Source of the DNA: Phaeobacter sp. J2-8
GTDB lineage: Bacteria > Pseudomonadota > Alphaproteobacteria > Rhodobacterales > Rhodobacteraceae
DNA: 64,000 nt
Reading direction: 5' to 3'
Assembly: GCF_022867865.1 (NCBI RefSeq)
Contig: NZ_JALIEC010000001.1
Span: forward strand, 850,501 to 914,500
How positions within the stretch are numbered: position 1 is the first letter of the stretch; each line of letters begins with the position of its first letter. The position numbers were made by a program, and so were the translations under genes. The notes under the pieces were generated by a model. It was not told the origin of the DNA, did not search any database, and saw nothing but the letters and a program-made list of their open reading frames with translations. Below, one piece after another: positions 57,429-64,000 of this stretch.

Positions 57429-58184
57429 ATGTTGGAATTTACACCGGGATTTTTCGCGATTGCATTGCCCGCTGTCGCTTTTGCAGGCATGTCAAAGTCC
57501 GGATTCGGCTCTGGTGCCGCTTTTGCAAGCTCTTCGATTCTGGCAATTGTGCTGCCGCCGGGGCTGGCATTGGGCATCATGCTGCCGCTTTTGATGCTGG
57601 TCGATGTCGCCAGTCTGCGGCCCTATTGGAAACGCTGGTCCTGGCCAGAAGCGCGCCGGTTGATGCTTGGGGCGCTGCCCGGGGTGGCGTTGGGCACCGC
57701 GCTTTATCAGGTCACCAATGACGACATGATCCGGTTCCTGATCGGCCTGATTTCAATTGTTTTTGTAATTTGGCAGGTCAGCGTGAAACTGGGCTGGATC
57801 AGGCTGGGCCGGAACGGGATGCCGGCGCGCGGGGGATATTGGGCCGGTTTGGTCGCGGGGTTCACCAGCTTTGTCAGCCACGCGGGCGGCCCGCCTGCGG
57901 CGGTGTATCTGCTGGGTCGAAATCTCGACAAGACCCCGTATCAGGCGACGACGGTGCTTGTGTTCTGGGCCATCAATCTGCTGAAATTCGTGCCGTACAG
58001 CTTTCTTGGAATCTTTACGCTGCAGACCTTTACCGCCGATCTCTATCTCGTGCTGGCGGCGTTGTTTGGCGCGTGGCTCGGCGTCAAGGCGCATCACATG
58101 ATCCCGCAGCAGGTGTTTTTCACCCTGACCTACATCTTGCTGTCGTGCACCGGGGTCAAACTGATCTGGGATGCGCTGTACTGA
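57429..58184 (+). CDS. TauE/SafE (TSUP) family anion permease
   Basis: Sulfite/organosulfonate-exporter-type membrane protein, 251 residues, about eight helices. The two TSUP repeats begin with GFFAIALPAVAFAGMSKSGFGSG and WAGLVAGFTSFVSHAGGPP, each with the family's glycine and proline pattern. Start at ATG 57429. Divergent from mdh across 160 bp. Substrate unknown. Confidence 0.85.
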   Translation: MLEFTPGFFAIALPAVAFAGMSKSGFGSGAAFASSSILAIVLPPGLALGIMLPLLMLVDVASLRPYWKRWSWPEARRLMLGALPGVALGTALYQVTNDDMIRFLIGLISIVFVIWQVSVKLGWIRLGRNGMPARGGYWAGLVAGFTSFVSHAGGPPAAVYLLGRNLDKTPYQATTVLVFWAINLLKFVPYSFLGIFTLQTFTADLYLVLAALFGAWLGVKAHHMIPQQVFFTLTYILLSCTGVKLIWDALY

Positions 58185-58262
58185 TGGGGCCGGATTGAAA
58201 TCGGCCTGAACGAAAACGAAGACAATGGGTCACGGTTGGATCACGTGACCGCCATTCACGGG

Positions 58263-58653
58263 TCAGGCATCCGTGCCCGCCACCGGAAGTGTTTCCGCCA
58301 GGGTTTCAAAGGCTTGCCCCGAAGCCAGCAAACAGGTGACGCCGTTGGCCATGGTGACGATGATCGTCCAGCTGCCGGTTTCCTGAGAGGCAAACACCTC
58401 GACCACGGCGTTTTGACTGCCCAGGCCGATGGATTGCCGGGTCTCGCCGTATTTTTCCGCCAGCCGTGCGATGACTTTTGGCCGAGGTGCACAATTTTGG
58501 CCGGCGGGGCGTTGGCCTTGGACTTCCAGCTGGTTTTGGCTCTGTGGGTTTTGCACCTGAGTTTGCGCCTGAGTTTGCGCCTGTACCTGTGTGGCCGCCA
58601 ACACCAGCGTGCCTGGCCCCAAGTGCCAGAACCACGTCCCGAAAATTCCTCAT
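58263..58653 (-). CDS. small exported protein with Gln/Thr repeats, probably frameshifted
   Basis: The mature-like part (119 residues from TTG 58622) has QVQAQTQAQTQVQNPQSQNQ, then a conserved-looking domain (RPKVIARLAEKYGETRQSIGL..VEVFASQETGSWTII). ATG 58653, preceded by GGAGGG, opens MRNFR and would continue TWFWHLGPGTLVLAATQVQAQ, a signal peptide, if one G of a GGG run near 58641 is extra. So a 129-residue exported protein is likely. Function unknown. Confidence 0.6.
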
Positions 58654-58761
58654 AACTAACCCTCCATTGGATGTGGCCGCATCGGCCAGTGCCTGGAAAT
58701 TGGGCGAACCCTGTTGGTCAGCCCTGAGGATACCGTGCCGCAAAAGGATTAATTCCTGGGT

Positions 58762-58797
58762 AAACCGGGCGCGCGATGGGTGTTGCGCCCGGTTTTT
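58762..58797 (+). terminator. orphan + strand terminator upstream of mcl2
   Basis: AAACCGGGCGC and GCGCCCGGTTT form an 11-bp stem with a 12-base loop and a TTTTT run on the + strand. No + strand gene ends just upstream (TSUP stops 580 bp earlier; the gene at 58263 runs the other way). It may end a small RNA or stop readthrough into mcl2. Confidence 0.75.
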
Positions 58798-58919
58798 GCT
58801 GCGCCGCGGCGATTTCGGTCTTGAACTTTTTGCAAATTAATGCCCCTTATTCGCGCAACAATGTTACACGGCGAATTAAGCAGGCCAGCAACTGGCACGT
58901 TTTCAGAAGGATCCGACCC

Positions 58920-59777
58920 ATGGATATGCGCGCGCGCCCCTATCGTTCTGTTCTCTATATTCCCGGTTCCAAGGACCGGGCGTTGGCCAAGGCCCGCACT
59001 TTGGCCGTCGATGCGATCATTTTTGATCTCGAAGATGCTGTTGCGGTTGAGGAAAAGGTCAATGCGCGTGCCACACTGGCGGCGGCGCTGGGTCAGGGCG
59101 GCTATGGCCAGCGCATGAAAATCGTCCGGATCAACGGGTTGGATACCGAATGGGGGGCTGACGATGCCCGCGCGGTTGCGGATATGGCTCCTGATGTGGT
59201 GTTGCTGCCCAAGGTGAATTCCGCCGCTAATCTTGATGCTCTGGCGGACATCACCGGCGACCTGCCGATCTGGGCGATGATGGAATCGCCACTGGGGATG
59301 CTGAATGCCGCTGAAATTGCCGCACATCCAAAGCTGGCCGGGTTTGTCATGGGCACCAATGATCTGGCCAAGGACCTGCAATGCCGGTTCCGGGCGGATC
59401 GCCTGCCGATGATGACCTCGCTTGGGCTGTGCCTGTTGGCGGCCAAGGCGCATGGGGTGGTGATTGTGGATGGCGTATATAATGCGTTCAAGGATGACGC
59501 AGGCCTGCGCGCGGAATGCGAACAGGGGCGTGACATGGGCATGGATGGCAAGACACTGATCCATCCGGCGCAGGTCGATATCGCCAATGCGGCCTTTGCC
59601 CCGTCCGAGGCCGAGGTCGACCTGGCCGGGCGTCAGATCGCCGCTTTTGAAGAGGCCGAGGCCAAAGGGCAGGGGGTTGCCGTGGTCGACGGGCGCATTG
59701 TTGAAAACCTTCACGTTGCCACCGCACGGGAAACTCTGGCAAAAGCCGAGATGATAGCCGCCCTTTCATCGGAGTAA
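58920..59777 (+). CDS. mcl2: HpcH/HpaI (citrate lyase beta-like) protein, probable (3S)-malyl-CoA thioesterase
   Basis: CitE-like TIM-barrel, 285 residues from ATG 58920 after AGAAGGATC. Key residues: RSVLYIPGSKDRALAKA (CoA site), FDLEDAV (Glu/Asp metal), MMESPLGM (metal Glu) and NDLAKDL. In R. sphaeroides the short CitE-like protein beside mch and sdh is Mcl2, which hydrolyses malyl-CoA to malate in the ethylmalonyl-CoA pathway; I assign the name by that gene order and length. A lyase activity cannot be excluded. Confidence 0.82.
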   Translation: MDMRARPYRSVLYIPGSKDRALAKARTLAVDAIIFDLEDAVAVEEKVNARATLAAALGQGGYGQRMKIVRINGLDTEWGADDARAVADMAPDVVLLPKVNSAANLDALADITGDLPIWAMMESPLGMLNAAEIAAHPKLAGFVMGTNDLAKDLQCRFRADRLPMMTSLGLCLLAAKAHGVVIVDGVYNAFKDDAGLRAECEQGRDMGMDGKTLIHPAQVDIANAAFAPSEAEVDLAGRQIAAFEEAEAKGQGVAVVDGRIVENLHVATARETLAKAEMIAALSSE

Positions 59778-59781
59778 GCCA

Positions 59782-60327
59782 ATGTTTGTCCTGATCCTCG
59801 GCCTCGCCCTCTGGGTGCTGGCACATTTCTTTAAACGCATATCGCCAGAGCGCCGTGCCGCCCTGGGCGACAAGGGCAAGGGCATTGTTGCGCTGGCGAT
59901 TGTTGTCTCTGTCGTTTTGATGGTTCTGGGCTACCGCGCCGCGCCGTTCATTGACGTGTGGTTCCCGCCGGATTGGGCGCGCCATGTGAACTATCTGTTG
60001 GTGCTTGCCGCGCTGTTCATGACGTCACCTGCGCCCAAGAAGGGGCGTCTTCTCTCTGGTATGCGCCATCCGATGTTGATCGGGTTCAGTCTTTGGGCAA
60101 TCGCGCATTTGTTGGTCAATGGCGATCTGGCCTCGGTCATTCTGTTTGGCGGATTGCTGGTGTGGGCCGTGGTGCAGATAGCGGTGATCAACCGGGCAGA
60201 ACCCAATTGGACCGCCCCCGCAGGCGGAAGTTATGCCAAGGACGGGATGTTTGCCGCCATATCCGTCATCCTGTTCGGGGTGATCGGTTTTATTCACGGG
60301 CTGGTTGGCCCATCACCCTTTGGATGA
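59782..60327 (+). CDS. NnrU family membrane protein
   Basis: 181 residues with five to six helices. The NnrU pattern includes LAHFFKRISPERRAALG, RHPMLIGFSLWAIAHLLVNGD and VLFGVIGFIHGLV. NnrU is named from denitrification gene clusters, but nothing here links to that. ATG 59782 lies 4 bp after the mcl2 stop, so they are co-transcribed. Confidence 0.82.
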   Translation: MFVLILGLALWVLAHFFKRISPERRAALGDKGKGIVALAIVVSVVLMVLGYRAAPFIDVWFPPDWARHVNYLLVLAALFMTSPAPKKGRLLSGMRHPMLIGFSLWAIAHLLVNGDLASVILFGGLLVWAVVQIAVINRAEPNWTAPAGGSYAKDGMFAAISVILFGVIGFIHGLVGPSPFG

Positions 60328-60334
60328 TGAGATC

Positions 60335-60538
60335 ATGAAACTTTATCGTTTTCTGTCCGCGGATGACACATCCGCCTTTTGCCACAAAGTCACCGAGGCC
60401 CTGAACAAGGGTTGGGTTCTGCATGGGTCGCCGACCTATGCCTATGACCATGCCAATGGCGTGATGCGCTGTGGTCAGGCCGTCACCAAAGAGGCCGACG
60501 GCACCTATACCCCCGACATGAAACTGGGAGCGCAGTGA
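60335..60538 (+). CDS. DUF1737 protein
   Basis: 67-residue protein, MKLYRFLSADDTSAFCHKVTEALNKGWVLHGSPTYAY in two parts: the conserved LNKGWVLHG core and its repeated (aromatic) beta strands match DUF1737. Start at ATG 60335; in-frame sequence upstream overlaps the nnrU stop. It abuts mch directly. Function unknown. Confidence 0.8.
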   Translation: MKLYRFLSADDTSAFCHKVTEALNKGWVLHGSPTYAYDHANGVMRCGQAVTKEADGTYTPDMKLGAQ

Positions 60539-61570
60539 ATGGCAAAGACCAATCCGGGCCGGTTCTTCGAGGATTACACGCTGGGAGAGGTGATCCCCCA
60601 TGCGGTGCCGCGCACGATTTCCGGCGGCGAACGTGCGCTTTATCATGCGCTCTATCCCGCCCGGCATGCGCTGTATTCTTCTGATGAATTTGCTCGCGCT
60701 TCTGGACTGGCGGCGGCGCCGATTGATGATCTGGCGGCGTTTCATGTGGTGTTTGGCAAATCGGTGCCTGATATTTCGCTGAATGCGGTGGCCAACCTCG
60801 GCTATGCCGAGGGCAACTGGCGGCTGCCGGTCTATCCCGGCGATACCCTGCGTTCCGAATCCGAGGTGATTGGCCTCAAGCAGAACTCCAACGGCAAAAG
60901 CGGTGTGGTCTATGTGCGCACCCGTGGTCTGAACCAGCGTGACGAAGTGGTGATGGATTATGTCCGTTGGGTTATGGTGCGCAAAGGCGATCTTGATGCG
61001 CCTGCGCCGGACATGGTGATCCCGGATCTGCAAAAGGTCATTCCTGCCTCAGATCTGGTGATCCCGGCGGGGCTGGATTTCAGCGCTTACGATTTTGCAC
61101 TGGCCGGAGAGCCGCATCGCTGGGGCGATTATGACATTGGCGAGGTCATTGACCACGTGGATGGCGTGACCATCGAAGAGGCAGAACATATGCTCGCCAC
61201 CCGCCTGTGGCAGAACACCGCCAAGGTGCATTTCGACGCCACTTTCCGACCAGACGGCCAGCGGCTGATCTATGGCGGCCATATCATTTCCATGGCGCGG
61301 GCGTTGTCCTTTAACGGGCTGGCCAATGCGCAGATGATTGTGGGGCTGAATGGCGGTGCCCATGCCAATCCGTGTTTCTCCGGCCTGACGGTCAAAGCCT
61401 GGTCCGAGGTTCTGGACAAGGCCGAAACATCTGCGCCGGGCGTTGGCGCAATCCGTCTGCGTCTGGTGGCGACATCCGGCGGCGAGGCATTCACGCTCCG
61501 GGGTGAGGACGGCAAATATCTGCCGCATGTGCTGCTGGATCTGGATTATTGGGCGCTGATGCCAATGTGA
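60539..61570 (+). CDS. mch: mesaconyl-CoA hydratase (beta-methylmalyl-CoA dehydratase), MaoC-like
   Basis: Interconverts mesaconyl-CoA and beta-methylmalyl-CoA in the ethylmalonyl-CoA pathway of acetyl-CoA assimilation. 343 residues, the length of R. sphaeroides Mch, with two hot-dog (MaoC-like) halves. The first has RFFEDYTLGEVIPHAV and FHVVFGKSVPDISLNAV; the second WGDYDIGEVIDHVDG and the hydratase histidine region. Gene order mcl2-x-x-mch-sdhC is as in R. sphaeroides. Its stop overlaps a TGTGATCACA palindrome. Confidence 0.92.
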   Translation: MAKTNPGRFFEDYTLGEVIPHAVPRTISGGERALYHALYPARHALYSSDEFARASGLAAAPIDDLAAFHVVFGKSVPDISLNAVANLGYAEGNWRLPVYPGDTLRSESEVIGLKQNSNGKSGVVYVRTRGLNQRDEVVMDYVRWVMVRKGDLDAPAPDMVIPDLQKVIPASDLVIPAGLDFSAYDFALAGEPHRWGDYDIGEVIDHVDGVTIEEAEHMLATRLWQNTAKVHFDATFRPDGQRLIYGGHIISMARALSFNGLANAQMIVGLNGGAHANPCFSGLTVKAWSEVLDKAETSAPGVGAIRLRLVATSGGEAFTLRGEDGKYLPHVLLDLDYWALMPM

Positions 61571-61597
61571 TCACATTGGCGGGGTTTCGTGATCGCT
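61566..61597 (+). promoter_or_regulatory. further TGTGATCACA palindrome with degenerate partner
   Basis: A perfect TGTGATCACA at 61566-61575 overlaps the mch stop codon. CGTGATCGCT at 61588-61597, 22 bp on, matches 7 of 10 positions. May be an auxiliary site for the sdh operator 105 bp further on. Confidence 0.5.
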
Positions 61598-61645
61598 AAC
61601 AAATTCCTGACTGTTTTAGACGGGATTTTGACCCGCAATAATAAG

Positions 61646-61668
61646 CTGAGTTGGCAATGCCAACTCAG
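61646..61668. repeat. perfect 10-bp inverted repeat between mch and sdhC
   Basis: CTGAGTTGGC, AAT, GCCAACTCAG. Could be the mch terminator, though the following TGTCGGAATTTT is only weakly T-rich, or a further operator. Lies between the two sets of TGTGATCACA sites. Confidence 0.6.
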
Positions 61669-61679
61669 TGTCGGAATTT

Positions 61680-61710
61680 TGTGATCACTGGCTTTGCGGC
61701 TGTGATCACA
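61680..61710 (+). promoter_or_regulatory. twin TGTGATCACA palindromes upstream of sdhC
   Basis: TGTGATCACT (61680-61689, one mismatch) and a perfect TGTGATCACA (61701-61710), 21 bp start to start, in ATTTTGTGATCAC-N12-TGTGATCACAAATGT context. Matches the site before sucC in spacing, flanks, orientation and distance to the start codon (115 bp). Confidence 0.8.
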
Positions 61711-61824
61711 AATGTGGAAAAACCGCCGATTGAGACAAAAAACCGCCTCTATGCGGCGGTGCGGCGCGTGACAGACGCGTAAAAATCACTATCAAAGGAG
61801 GCAAGTGAACCGAAAGGATATGCC

Positions 61825-62214
61825 ATGGCCGATGTAAATCGCGGCAACCGACCGCTCTCGCCCTTTATGCTGGGCAAGTATTACAGGTTTCAGCTGAACT
61901 CCGTGACCTCGATCCTCACCCGGATCACCGGCAATGCGCTGCTTCTGGGCGCGCTTCTGGTGGTGTGGTGGCTTCTGGCTGCGGCAAGTGGGCCGGACTA
62001 TTTCGCCACCGTTGATTGGATCGTGACCAGCTATGTCGGCGACCTGATCATGTTCGGATCGGTCTGGGCCTTGTGGTTCCATTCGCTGGCCGGTGTGCGC
62101 CATCTGATCTGGGATCAGGGCAAATGCCTTGATGTTGCCGTCGCCGACAAGCTTGGCTGGGGCATCATCTATGGGTCGGCGATCCTGACCATCCTTACAA
62201 TCATCATCGTCTGA
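61825..62214 (+). CDS. sdhC: succinate dehydrogenase cytochrome b556 subunit
   Basis: Membrane subunit of complex II that binds heme b and quinone. 129 residues, three helices. SVTSILTRITGNAL is the quinone-site Ser/Arg region, and HSLAGVRHLIWD holds the heme ligand (His86) and conserved His93. ATG 61825 follows an AAAGG box. First gene of sdhCDA(B), with operator sites upstream. Confidence 0.95.
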   Translation: MADVNRGNRPLSPFMLGKYYRFQLNSVTSILTRITGNALLLGALLVVWWLLAAASGPDYFATVDWIVTSYVGDLIMFGSVWALWFHSLAGVRHLIWDQGKCLDVAVADKLGWGIIYGSAILTILTIIIV

Positions 62215-62226
62215 GGGGGCTGACAC

Positions 62227-62598
62227 ATGGCATTTCTAACTGACCGCAAACGCGCCGTAGGCCGTGGCAGCGCCAAGACCGGCGTTGATCATTTCTGGTC
62301 GATGAAGGTGTCCTCGATCGCATTGATGATCCTGGTTCCGCTTTTCGTTTTTTCCTTCGGCTCTATCCTTGGCGGCACCTATGAAGAGGTCATCGCCGCC
62401 TATTCCCGGCCATTCCCCGCAATCGTCGCGATCCTGACCATCGTCGTCGGCTTCATGCACTTCAAGGATGGCGCACGGGTAATGATCGAGGACTATGTGC
62501 ACGGCACATTGGGCCAGGCCCTGATTATCGGGGTGATCTGTTTGAGTTATGCTGCGGCTGCGACCGGCGTTTACGCCGTCGTCAAGATCGCGCTTTAA
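62227..62598 (+). CDS. sdhD: succinate dehydrogenase, hydrophobic membrane anchor subunit
   Basis: 123 residues, three helices. [15 protein letters not shown] begins helix 1; [19 protein letters not shown] holds the second heme-region His78 and the quinone-site Asp/Tyr. Starts 12 bp after sdhC. Confidence 0.94.
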   Translation: MAFLTDRKRAVGRGSAKTGVDHFWSMKVSSIALMILVPLFVFSFGSILGGTYEEVIAAYSRPFPAIVAILTIVVGFMHFKDGARVMIEDYVHGTLGQALIIGVICLSYAAAATGVYAVVKIAL

Positions 62599-62614
62599 GA
62601 GACCGGAGCTGACA

Positions 62615-64000
62615 ATGGCTGAATATTCCTACGAGACGCATGATTATGACGTCGTGGTTGTGGGGGCTGGCGGTGCCGGTCTGCGCGCGACGCTGGGCAT
62701 GGCGGAACAGGGTCTGCGCACCGCTTGCGTGACCAAGGTTTTCCCGACGCGGTCGCATACCGTGGCAGCACAGGGCGGCATCGCGGCCTCGCTGTCGAAC
62801 ATGGGGCCGGACCACTGGCAGTGGCATATGTATGACACGGTCAAAGGTTCCGACTGGCTTGGCGATACCGACGCGATGGAATACCTCGCCCGCGAAGCGC
62901 CCAAGGCGGTTTACGAGCTGGAACACTATGGCGTGCCGTTTTCGCGGACCGAAGAAGGCAAGATCTATCAGCGCCCGTTTGGCGGCCATACCACCGAATT
63001 CGGTGAAGGCCCCGCCGTGCAACGGACCTGTGCCGCTGCTGACCGCACCGGCCACGCCATCCTGCACACGCTTTATGGCCAGTCGCTGAAGCAACAGGCG
63101 GAATTCTACGTCGAATATTTTGCCATCGACCTGTTGATGGCCGATGATGGCTCCTGTCAGGGTGTGCTCTGCTGGAAGCTCGACGACGGCACCATGCATG
63201 TCTTCAACGCCAAGACCGTGGTGCTGGCCACCGGCGGTTATGGCCGCGCCTATTTCTCGGCCACCTCGGCCCATACCTGCACCGGTGACGGTGGCGGCAT
63301 GGTCGCACGGGCGGGCCTGCCGATGCAGGACATGGAATTCGTGCAATTCCACCCGACCGGCATCTATGGCTCTGGCTGTCTGATCACCGAGGGTGCACGC
63401 GGCGAGGGTGGGTTCCTGACCAACTCCGAAGGCGAGCGGTTCATGGAGCGCTATGCGCCCCAGTACAAGGACCTCGCCCCGCGCGATTATGTTTCGCGCT
63501 CGATGACGATGGAGATCCGCGAAGGCCGCGGTGTCGGTGACGAAGGTGATCACATCCACCTGAACCTGTCGCATCTGCCACCCGAGGCATTGGCCGAACG
63601 TCTGCCCGGTATTTCGGAAAGCGCGCGCATTTTCGCCGGTGTGGATGTCACCAAGGAACCGATCCCGGTTCTGCCGACCGTGCACTATAACATGGGCGGC
63701 ATTCCAACCAACTATTGGGGTGAGGTTCTGAACCCCACCGCCGATGATCCCAACCGCATCGTGCCGGGCCTGATGGCCGTGGGCGAGGCCGGTTGCGCCT
63801 CGGTGCACGGGGCCAACCGCCTCGGGTCGAACTCTCTGATCGACCTTGTGGTCTTTGGCCGCGCCGCTGCGATCCGTGCGGGCAAGGTTGTCGACGCCGA
63901 AAGCGCCGTGCCAACCGCCCCCAAGAGCCAGATCGACAAGGCGTTCGACCGCTTTGACGGGCTGCGCAATGCCAAAGGCGGCATTCCTACCGCAGAGCTG
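62615..64000 (+). CDS. sdhA: succinate dehydrogenase flavoprotein subunit (3' end beyond window)
   Basis: Catalytic subunit oxidising succinate to fumarate. ATG 62615, 16 bp after sdhD, runs open for exactly 462 codons to the window edge, about 140 codons short of full length. FAD loop [12 protein letters not shown], covalent-FAD His48 in [11 protein letters not shown], substrate loop HPTGIYGSG, catalytic Arg in TEGARGEGG, and second FAD site [13 protein letters not shown]. sdhB should follow outside the window. Confidence 0.97.
   Translation, partial: MAEYSYETHDYDVVVVGAGGAGLRATLGMAEQGLRTACVTKVFPTRSHTVAAQGGIAASLSNMGPDHWQWHMYDTVKGSDWLGDTDAMEYLAREAPKAVYELEHYGVPFSRTEEGKIYQRPFGGHTTEFGEGPAVQRTCAAADRTGHAILHTLYGQSLKQQAEFYVEYFAIDLLMADDGSCQGVLCWKLDDGTMHVFNAKTVVLATGGYGRAYFSATSAHTCTGDGGGMVARAGLPMQDMEFVQFHPTGIYGSGCLITEGARGEGGFLTNSEGERFMERYAPQYKDLAPRDYVSRSMTMEIREGRGVGDEGDHIHLNLSHLPPEALAERLPGISESARIFAGVDVTKEPIPVLPTVHYNMGGIPTNYWGEVLNPTADDPNRIVPGLMAVGEAGCASVHGANRLGSNSLIDLVVFGRAAAIRAGKVVDAESAVPTAPKSQIDKAFDRFDGLRNAKGGIPTAEL

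Overview
This 64 kb window is chromosomal DNA from an alphaproteobacterium of the Rhodobacterales (Rhodobacter/Roseobacter group). The evidence is consistent: strongly GC-rich coding with G/C third positions, a Bzt-type amino-acid ABC transporter, an ATP12 F1-ATPase chaperone, glutaredoxin-type ArsC, mesaconyl-CoA hydratase and malyl-CoA thioesterase genes of the ethylmalonyl-CoA pathway beside the sdh and suc genes (the order I recall from Rhodobacter sphaeroides), and a Rhodobacterales-style intergenic hairpin repeat. I cannot name a genus from the sequence alone.

Layout, left to right. 1-3.0 kb: the end of the ribosomal/alpha operon (rpoA, rplQ) with an arsC-arsH pair lodged between the two genes. 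3.1-9.3 kb: a + strand run of YitT membrane protein, DegP-like protease, rarA, crcB, rluC-type pseudouridine synthase, HAD phosphatase and ATP12. 9.5-14.3 kb: bztABCD glutamate/glutamine/aspartate/asparagine importer. 14.4-24.1 kb: a long - strand block (sixA, ferredoxin-like protein, sterol-desaturase-type hydroxylase, argB, engB, MOSC protein, yidC, EAL phosphodiesterase, ttcA, yidD, rnpA, rpmH). 24.4-28.0 kb: VTT membrane protein, MerA-like flavoprotein and a sensor kinase. 28.2-31.2 kb: a small integrated element in the 3' end of a tRNA-Arg(ACG) gene, with an 18-bp direct repeat at both ends, an integrase remnant, a string of tiny genes with strong ribosome binding sites, and an AT-richer membrane-protein gene. 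31.5-35.3 kb: an exported caspase-TPR protein. 35.5-36.8 kb: a phasin-like pair. 36.9-43.4 kb: tlpA and argH (divergent, with overlapping start codons), a lipoprotein, a DUF2834-like protein, lysA and a TIGR02302 protein. 43.6-47.1 kb: zinc-ribbon protein, ftsE, ftsX, plsC. 47.2-57.3 kb: the - strand TCA block lpd, MAPEG, sucB, sucA, sucD, sucC, mdh. 57.4-64 kb: TauE/SafE permease, mcl2, NnrU, DUF1737, mch, sdhC, sdhD and the first 462 codons of sdhA.

How the genes work together. The right third is a central-carbon cluster: 2-oxoglutarate dehydrogenase (sucAB, lpd), succinyl-CoA synthetase (sucCD), malate dehydrogenase and succinate dehydrogenase, plus two ethylmalonyl-CoA pathway enzymes (mcl2, mch) that send malyl-CoA and mesaconyl-CoA carbon into the same pool. 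The most interesting non-coding signal is a pair of TGTGATCACA palindromes exactly 21 bp apart, found in the same orientation and at almost the same distance (about 110-115 bp) before sucC and before sdhC. It looks like a shared operator for the two TCA operons.

Caution on sequence quality. At least nine genes (rarA, bztA, sixA, the MerA-like gene, the island membrane protein, the caspase-TPR gene, the TIGR02302 start, ftsX, sucA) contain single-base indels that split otherwise well-conserved reading frames. sixA has two, and ftsX has a compensating pair. Because several are highly conserved housekeeping genes, uncorrected assembly errors are a better explanation than pseudogenisation. These genes are annotated over their full reconstructed extents.
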